A DNA stretch of 17,990 nucleotides from assembly GCA_001800675.1 (NCBI GenBank), contig MGVW01000007.1, forward strand, positions 1 through 17,990, written 5' to 3'. Each line of letters begins with the position of its first letter. The first letter of the stretch is position 1. A program made the translations under genes and the position numbers. Source of the DNA: Euryarchaeota archaeon RBG_13_57_23 (GTDB taxonomy: Archaea > Thermoplasmatota > Thermoplasmata > UBA10834). Of the stretch, positions 12,783 through 17,990 are shown piece by piece. Under the pieces are notes generated by a model. It was not told the origin of the DNA, did no database searches, and saw only the letters and a program-made list of their open reading frames with translations.

Positions 12783-15700
12783 ATGACGGATTCCGATACC
12801 CCCCAGCGCGGCCATTCGACCGGCGACAGATCTGTCAGCATCGAGAGTCAGTTCAGAGTTCTCGAAGCGATATCCAAGAAGGCGATAGTCCTCACCAAGG
12901 ACCTTCTCATAGTCTACATGAACGCTCCGATGCGAGTCGAATACGCAGGCCTGCTGGGCACGAAATGTACTGATGGGCCGCTCTCCAGCCCAGTCATATG
13001 CACGCAATGCCCGATAAAAGGCGATTGGGACTACTCGAAGGGGCCTCTCGTGAAGTGCATACCGGACGAGCACGGAAGGATGATCGAGTCCTCGACGATG
13101 AAATATCTGGACCCTGTGACCGGCGAACCGTACTGGGTCTGCGTCGAGGAGGACGTCACGGAGAGGCTCGACACTGAGACCAGGTTGAAGATGCTCGCCT
13201 CCTCCATTGACCAGATGGCTGAGGCCGTGGTCGTGACCGACGTCGAGGGAAAGCGGATCTACGTGAACAAGGCCTATGTCCATCTCACGGGCTACGATGA
13301 GAAGGCGTCCTCGGGGCTTAGCCTGAGCGATCATTCTAGGGACGGGTCGTCCAGCGGCACGTTGACGGCGATAATGAGGACCGCCTCTTACGATGGTTGG
13401 CAAGGAGAGATGACGGGGCTGAGGAAGGACGGTTCCAGATACTACACGCAGGTGGACGCTAAACCTGTCAAGGACGCGCGTGGGACCACGATAGGCGTCG
13501 TGGGAATACTCAGAGATGTCACGAAGCTCAAGACCGAGAAGGTGCAGATAGAGGAGTACACTTCGGAACTCGAAGCCAAGATGGAGGAGAGGACGGCAGA
13601 GCTCGCGAAGAAGGTCAGCCAATTGACCACCATCAACAAGATCAGCCGAGTCGTCACCTCCCTCCTCAACCAGGATGAGCTGATAAACGAGTTCGTGAAG
13701 GCCATCGCTCAGGGGTTCGGCTATCGCAACGTGATCTTCATGATGATGGACAGGGAACGAGGAGATATGTTCATGAAGGCGTGCTACGGAAGGGCCCTCG
13801 ATTCAATCCCCAAGGACCTCAGGCAGAAGCTGAAGGAAGGGATCATAGGTCACGCAGCGTACTTTGGCGAGACTCTCGTGAGCGGGAATGTTGATTCGGA
13901 TCCTCGTTATGTCCGGAAGGGGCTCATAGGCACGAAATCCGAGCTCTCCGTGCCCGTCACTTACCGAGGGGAGATCTTGGGGGTGCTGGACGTCCAGAGC
14001 GAGTTCAACGACGCGTTCACGAGGAACGATGTTATCCTGATGGAGATGCTTGCGGACATGTTGGCCACTTCGCTGGTGAACGCAAGAACCTACTCCGAAT
14101 CAAAGGAGCGGGAAGCGGCTCTGAGCGTCCTCGACAGGATCAGTAAGCAGATATCCTATCGGCTCGAGCCAGGGGTGATTTTGGACCAAGTGGCCAGAGA
14201 CGCATCAGCCCTCCTGAAGGCCGAGAAATCGATGGTCGGGCTGCTCGACCAGCACACGAACACGATAAACTTCGTGTCGACATACAAGATCGACAAGGCG
14301 CTCCTGAAGGACAGGGTCTTCCCTGCCGCGGACGGCGTCACTGGAAGGGCGCTTCGATCGCTCAAGACCGAAGTCGTGAATGACTACGTTTCCGACCCAG
14401 ACGCGATCGAACACGATGCTGTGTCGTTCAACATACGTTCTCTGATGAGCGCTCCGATGACCATCGAGGGCAGAGGCATCGGTGCCATAAACGTCTATAA
14501 CAAGCTCAACGGGAAAGTCTTCACCAAGAGCGACATGCTCTTCCTGTCTTCCCTTGCGGACCATGCGGCGATCGCTCTGGAGAATTCCAACCTGCTCGCC
14601 TCCTTGAACCAGAGGGTCCACTCGCAGTTGGCGCTCCTGGAGACGACGATCAGCATCCAGAAGCAGATCGATTCGACAAGCATATACGACGCCGTGGCCG
14701 ACAAGCTCAGAGAGGTCGTCTGGTACGACGGCATAACATTCTACAAGGTCGACAGCGACCGCAAGATGATAGTGCCCTTGGCGTCGAGAGGCCCGTTCTC
14801 TGCGGAGATTATGGCGGAGGAGTTCTCGGTCGAGATCGGGATCACCGGGTACGTGGCCAGAACAGGGAAGGCTGAGCTTATCAACGATACTGGTCTAGAT
14901 TCCAGAGCTGTCACAGTCGCAGGCACGACCGAGGATCGGGAGGCCATGATGGCCATCCCGCTGGGATCTAAGGAGAAGATGTCTGGCGTGCTCGTTCTGT
15001 ATCGTGACAGAGGAACAAGGTTTTCGGACTCAGAGTTCGAGATCGCGCAGCTGTTCGCGACCCAGGCTGCGGTCGCGATAGAGAACGCCGAACTCTACAG
15101 AACAAGGGAGCAGCTCCTGAAGGACAGCCGAAGGAAGGTGGATCAGATGGCGAAGCTGGTTGAGCTCACCACCTCGGTCATGTACATGGACGACCTAGAC
15201 AGGCTCCTTCAGCGCATCGCGGATATCACGACCCAGTCCTTCGGGTTCAGGCGCTCGCTTCTTGCGGTGTATGATGCCGATCAGGACGTCTTCACCATTA
15301 CTGGACAATCGGGCTACCCATCTTGGTTCGGAAACAAGCTCGAGCGGCCAGGGACTCGAATAACTGAGGACATGGAGGATGAGTACAGGATCAGCCCGGC
15401 GGGCTACTATATACCATACGAGAACCAGAGATACGGAATTGAGGAGTTCTTCTTCCTCGCCCATCCCGAGCTGGCCAACAAGCCGCGCGAATCGCCTGAG
15501 TCGTGGCACGAGCGGGATATACTGATATTCGCGCTCAAGGACAGGAGCGGGAGGTTGTCCGGTTTCATGGAACTCGATGAGCCCATCGACTTGAAGGTCC
15601 CCAAACCAGAGCAGCTGGAGGTGATGGAGATACTCGCCGCGATAGCTTCCATCGCCATTGAGAATTCCAGGACTTTTGAGAAGCAGGTCATGGCGGCGAA

Positions 15701-16433
15701 CGAGGTCGCGTTGCTGAACGACCTGATGACACATGACATAAACAACTTCAACCAGGGTATCATGGGCTACATCGAGCTGCTGCTCGAGGACCGGCGGCTT
15801 GACGACAATCAGCGTAGGTATGCGGAGAGGGCGCTCGTACAGGTGAGGAACAACGCCCACCTCATAGACAATATCCGGAAGCTGTCGAAGATACGGATGA
15901 TCGCAGATGCCGAGCTGATGGTGACCGATCTCCAGAAGGTGATTGTGGAGGCGATAGAGGTCGTCACGAAGGCGAATCCGGAGAAGAAAGTGAACATCGT
16001 TTCGACATTGAGCCAGAACACGCACTTCGTGATGGGGAGCCAATATGTCGTGGATCTGTTCGTGAACATACTCTCCAACTCTGTGAAGTTCGACCAATCC
16101 AGACGCGTCAGGGTTGACGTGCATGTGGCAGACGAGACCTTTCCTCAAGGGACATTCTGGATCGTCTCAGTGATCGATCGTGGAAGGGGCATCCCGGATG
16201 ACCGAAAGAAGGCTGTGTTCGAACGGTTCGCCACCGGCATCACCGGCGTCAAGGGGTTCGGGCTGGGCCTCTCGATCGTGAGCTCGATCGTCAGCAAGTA
16301 TGGCGGCAGGATATGGGTCGAGGACCGCGTGCCTGGGGATTTCTCGAAGGGCACCGTGTTTAAGGTCTCATTGCCCAAGGCTGAGCTCCAGGCGGAAGCT
16401 GCTTTGCTGTCTCCTCCTGAAACGCGGGAGTAG
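12783..16433 (+). CDS. Soluble multi-domain sensor histidine kinase (2 PAS, 4 GAF)
   Basis: A 1216-residue cytoplasmic sensor kinase with no membrane segment. Domains, roughly: PAS 1 (20-130) with a cysteine set C62-x10-C73-x2-C76-P; PAS 2 (133-250), ending GVVGILRDVTKLK; a coiled coil (250-285); four GAF-type modules (281-433, 446-606, 617-776, 789-966), the fourth more divergent with an insert near 850-895; a dimerisation helix pair with the phospho-acceptor H984 in THDINNFNQ; and a HATPase domain with N-box N1095/N1099, DRGRGIPD (D1132) and GVKGFGLGLSIV. The HDINN-type H-box is common in archaeal kinases. ATG 12783 follows GGTGA. No receiver domain is fused and no response regulator is nearby, so it is an orphan; the signal is unknown. 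Confidence 0.93.
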   Translation: MTDSDTPQRGHSTGDRSVSIESQFRVLEAISKKAIVLTKDLLIVYMNAPMRVEYAGLLGTKCTDGPLSSPVICTQCPIKGDWDYSKGPLVKCIPDEHGRMIESSTMKYLDPVTGEPYWVCVEEDVTERLDTETRLKMLASSIDQMAEAVVVTDVEGKRIYVNKAYVHLTGYDEKASSGLSLSDHSRDGSSSGTLTAIMRTASYDGWQGEMTGLRKDGSRYYTQVDAKPVKDARGTTIGVVGILRDVTKLKTEKVQIEEYTSELEAKMEERTAELAKKVSQLTTINKISRVVTSLLNQDELINEFVKAIAQGFGYRNVIFMMMDRERGDMFMKACYGRALDSIPKDLRQKLKEGIIGHAAYFGETLVSGNVDSDPRYVRKGLIGTKSELSVPVTYRGEILGVLDVQSEFNDAFTRNDVILMEMLADMLATSLVNARTYSESKEREAALSVLDRISKQISYRLEPGVILDQVARDASALLKAEKSMVGLLDQHTNTINFVSTYKIDKALLKDRVFPAADGVTGRALRSLKTEVVNDYVSDPDAIEHDAVSFNIRSLMSAPMTIEGRGIGAINVYNKLNGKVFTKSDMLFLSSLADHAAIALENSNLLASLNQRVHSQLALLETTISIQKQIDSTSIYDAVADKLREVVWYDGITFYKVDSDRKMIVPLASRGPFSAEIMAEEFSVEIGITGYVARTGKAELINDTGLDSRAVTVAGTTEDREAMMAIPLGSKEKMSGVLVLYRDRGTRFSDSEFEIAQLFATQAAVAIENAELYRTREQLLKDSRRKVDQMAKLVELTTSVMYMDDLDRLLQRIADITTQSFGFRRSLLAVYDADQDVFTITGQSGYPSWFGNKLERPGTRITEDMEDEYRISPAGYYIPYENQRYGIEEFFFLAHPELANKPRESPESWHERDILIFALKDRSGRLSGFMELDEPIDLKVPKPEQLEVMEILAAIASIAIENSRTFEKQVMAANEVALLNDLMTHDINNFNQGIMGYIELLLEDRRLDDNQRRYAERALVQVRNNAHLIDNIRKLSKIRMIADAELMVTDLQKVIVEAIEVVTKANPEKKVNIVSTLSQNTHFVMGSQYVVDLFVNILSNSVKFDQSRRVRVDVHVADETFPQGTFWIVSVIDRGRGIPDDRKKAVFERFATGITGVKGFGLGLSIVSSIVSKYGGRIWVEDRVPGDFSKGTVFKVSLPKAELQAEAALLSPPETRE

Positions 16434-16438
16434 TCAGA

Positions 16439-17990
16439 TCAGCTTCTTCTCTCCTTCGAGAATTTCAGAGCGGCCCGCGTCAGACCGAAGTGGAACGGAG
16501 ACGGCTTTCCTGGCCTTGACCTGAACTCCGGGTGGAACTGGGATCCCACGAAGAATGGGTGTCCTCCCAGCTCAGCTATCTCCATTCTCTTGCCATCGGG
16601 AGACTTACCCGTGAACTTCAACCCCTTTTGCTGGATCCTGTCGATGTATTGCGGATTTATCTCGTACCTGTGCCTGTGCCGCTCCATTATCTCCGTGGTC
16701 CCGTAGAGCTCCTCCGCCATCGACCCCTTCGCGACCATGATCTGAAGCGCCCCGAGCCGCATCGTAGCACCCTTCTTGGTGACTGCCTTCTGCTCTGGTA
16801 GCAGATCTACAACGGGATGGGCGGTGTGAGGGTCGAACTCGGTGCTGTTAGCATCGCTCATTCCCAGGACGTTCCTGGCGAACTCGATGTTGGCCAGCTG
16901 GAATCCGAGGCATACTCCAAGGAAAGGCACCTTGTTCTCACGCGCATACTTGATCGCGTCGATTTTTCCTTCCGTTCCTCTCGACCCGAAGCCACCCGGT
17001 ATCAGGATGCCGTCGGCCTGTTCCAGGTATGATTTCTCGCTCTCCTTCTCGAGGTCCTCGGCCTCGATGCGCAGGAACTTCACGCGCGCGTCCAGCTCCG
17101 CCCCGGCGTGCGTCAGCGCCTCGTAGTGGCTCATGTACGAGTCCCGCTGGTTCATGTACTTCCCGACGAGCAGTATCTTGACCTCGTGCTTCGGGTTCAT
17201 CACCTTCCCGAGGAACTTCTTCCACTCGGTCAACCCGTCCGGTTTCGCGGATATGGCCATTCTCTGGAGAAGGTAGTCCGTGAGACCCTGCTCCTCAAGG
17301 AATATTGGCACCTGGTAGATTGATTTCGCGTCGGGCGCGCTAACGACCGCCTGCAGCGGAACATCGCAGAACAAAGCGATCTTCTTCTTTGCGCCATCTT
17401 CGAGGGGCTTTTCGCTCCTCGCGACGATGACATCCGGCTGGATACCTACCGACCTCAACTCCTTCACGGAGTGTTGTGTTGGCTTCGTTTTCTGCTCCTG
17501 GAGCGTCCCGAGAACGGGTACCAGCGTGGTGTGGACGAACAAGAAGTTCTCGTGCCCCAGCTCGGACCTCATCTGTCTCATCGCTTCGAGGAAAGGCATG
17601 GACTCGATGTCGCCCACGGTCCCGCCGAGTTCCACGATAGTGACATCGGCTCCGGATTTCATCGCGACACCGGAGATCATCGATTTGATCTCGTTCGTTA
17701 CATGAGGTATGATTTGGACTGTCTTTCCAAGGAAGTGACCCATCCGTTCCTTGTCTATCACGCTGCCATACACCTTCCCGGTGGTCATCACATGGTCGCA
17801 CGTGAGGTCCGTGTCAAGGAACCTCTCATAGTTGCCCAGGTCAAGGTCCGCCTCGCAGCCATCGTCAAGGACGAAAACCTCGCCGTGCTCGAACGGGTTC
17901 AGAGTTCCAGCGTCGAAGTTCAGGTACGGGTCGATCTTCATCGCGGTGACCTTTAGGCCCCTGGCCTTCAGGACGCGGCCTATCGAAGAA
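16439..17990 (-). CDS. pyrG: CTP synthase (N-terminus outside window)
   Basis: Makes CTP from UTP, ATP and glutamine. About 516 residues are visible; roughly the first 22, with the GGVVSGLGKG P-loop, lie past the right edge. The frame enters the window as SSIGRVLKARGLKVTA, then MKIDPYLNFDAGTLNPFEHGEVFVLDDG, the UTP/Mg-binding start. The internal Met at 17941 is therefore not the real start. Further landmarks are DLGNYERFL, ELGGTVGDIES and the glutamine amidotransferase domain with GGFGSRG, the nucleophile cysteine in FLGVCLGFQ (codon 16910-16912) and SQFHPEF. All catalytic features present are intact. It converges on the kinase gene with a five-base gap. Confidence 0.97.
   Translation of the reverse strand, partial: SSIGRVLKARGLKVTAMKIDPYLNFDAGTLNPFEHGEVFVLDDGCEADLDLGNYERFLDTDLTCDHVMTTGKVYGSVIDKERMGHFLGKTVQIIPHVTNEIKSMISGVAMKSGADVTIVELGGTVGDIESMPFLEAMRQMRSELGHENFLFVHTTLVPVLGTLQEQKTKPTQHSVKELRSVGIQPDVIVARSEKPLEDGAKKKIALFCDVPLQAVVSAPDAKSIYQVPIFLEEQGLTDYLLQRMAISAKPDGLTEWKKFLGKVMNPKHEVKILLVGKYMNQRDSYMSHYEALTHAGAELDARVKFLRIEAEDLEKESEKSYLEQADGILIPGGFGSRGTEGKIDAIKYARENKVPFLGVCLGFQLANIEFARNVLGMSDANSTEFDPHTAHPVVDLLPEQKAVTKKGATMRLGALQIMVAKGSMAEELYGTTEIMERHRHRYEINPQYIDRIQQKGLKFTGKSPDGKRMEIAELGGHPFFVGSQFHPEFRSRPGKPSPFHFGLTRAALKFSKERRS

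Noticed and set aside
12636..13622. Long minus-strand extension of the aIF2beta reading frame
   Set aside because: It is antisense to the kinase PAS domains, has no recognisable protein features, and the promoter and homology place the start at 12635.
15195..16148. 317-codon minus-strand open frame
   Set aside because: It lies wholly antisense to the GAF/kinase core, which has clear conserved motifs; GC-rich coding DNA commonly leaves the opposite strand open.
1..17990. tRNA, rRNA, 7S RNA, CRISPR array, insertion sequence or RiPP precursor near tldDE
   Set aside because: Intergenic gaps are all under about 150 bases and show no cloverleaf, repeat-spacer pattern, terminal inverted repeats with a transposase, or small peptide gene. 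No computed search could be run, so a weak case might be missed.

Overview
The window is a compact stretch of an archaeal chromosome. Archaeal marker proteins are eS8, SRP19, aIF2beta, a DUF211 protein and a presenilin-type GxGD protease. Promoters look archaeal: AT-rich TATA boxes lie about 25 bases upstream of start codons, often with no room for a leader. Shine-Dalgarno sites are GGTGA or GAGG. The DNA is fairly GC-rich by eye, and genes are packed head-to-tail or tail-to-tail. FtsZ, a TRAM-tailed aIF2beta and a very long PAS/GAF histidine kinase suit a euryarchaeal or Thermoplasmatota-like genome. That placement is inference; no 16S gene or clade-specific marker is present.

Layout, left to right. 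The 3' part of ftsZ (+) meets, tail to tail, a RING-like plus multi-zinc-ribbon protein (-); a perfect hairpin lies at the junction. A divergent promoter pair separates that protein from a DUF2148 Fe-S protein (+). A minus-strand set follows: bifunctional NAD(P)HX epimerase/dehydratase, then two different metallophosphoesterases. Another divergent promoter region leads to a DUF211 protein (+), which converges on SRP19 (-). A further divergent region starts the tldD-tldE (pmbA) operon (+), which converges on a minus-strand group read as presenilin-like protease, metallophosphoesterase, eS8. A PhzF-family protein (+) then converges on aIF2beta-TRAM (-). The aIF2beta promoter region is shared divergently with a 1216-residue soluble sensor histidine kinase (+). 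The kinase converges on CTP synthase (-), whose N-terminus runs off the right edge.

Most of the window is housekeeping: division, protein targeting, translation, CTP synthesis, repair of damaged nicotinamide cofactors and proteolysis. Three separate calcineurin-like phosphoesterases lie within 8 kb. No mobile element, CRISPR array, tRNA or rRNA was seen. I found no clear new defence or biosynthetic system. The items most worth a second look are the RING-like/zinc-ribbon protein, the orphan kinase with a cysteine-bearing PAS domain, and the presenilin-phosphoesterase-eS8 linkage. Several start codons were moved downstream of the longest reading frame on promoter, SD or homology grounds, as noted in each entry. 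No gap between genes exceeds about 150 bases.
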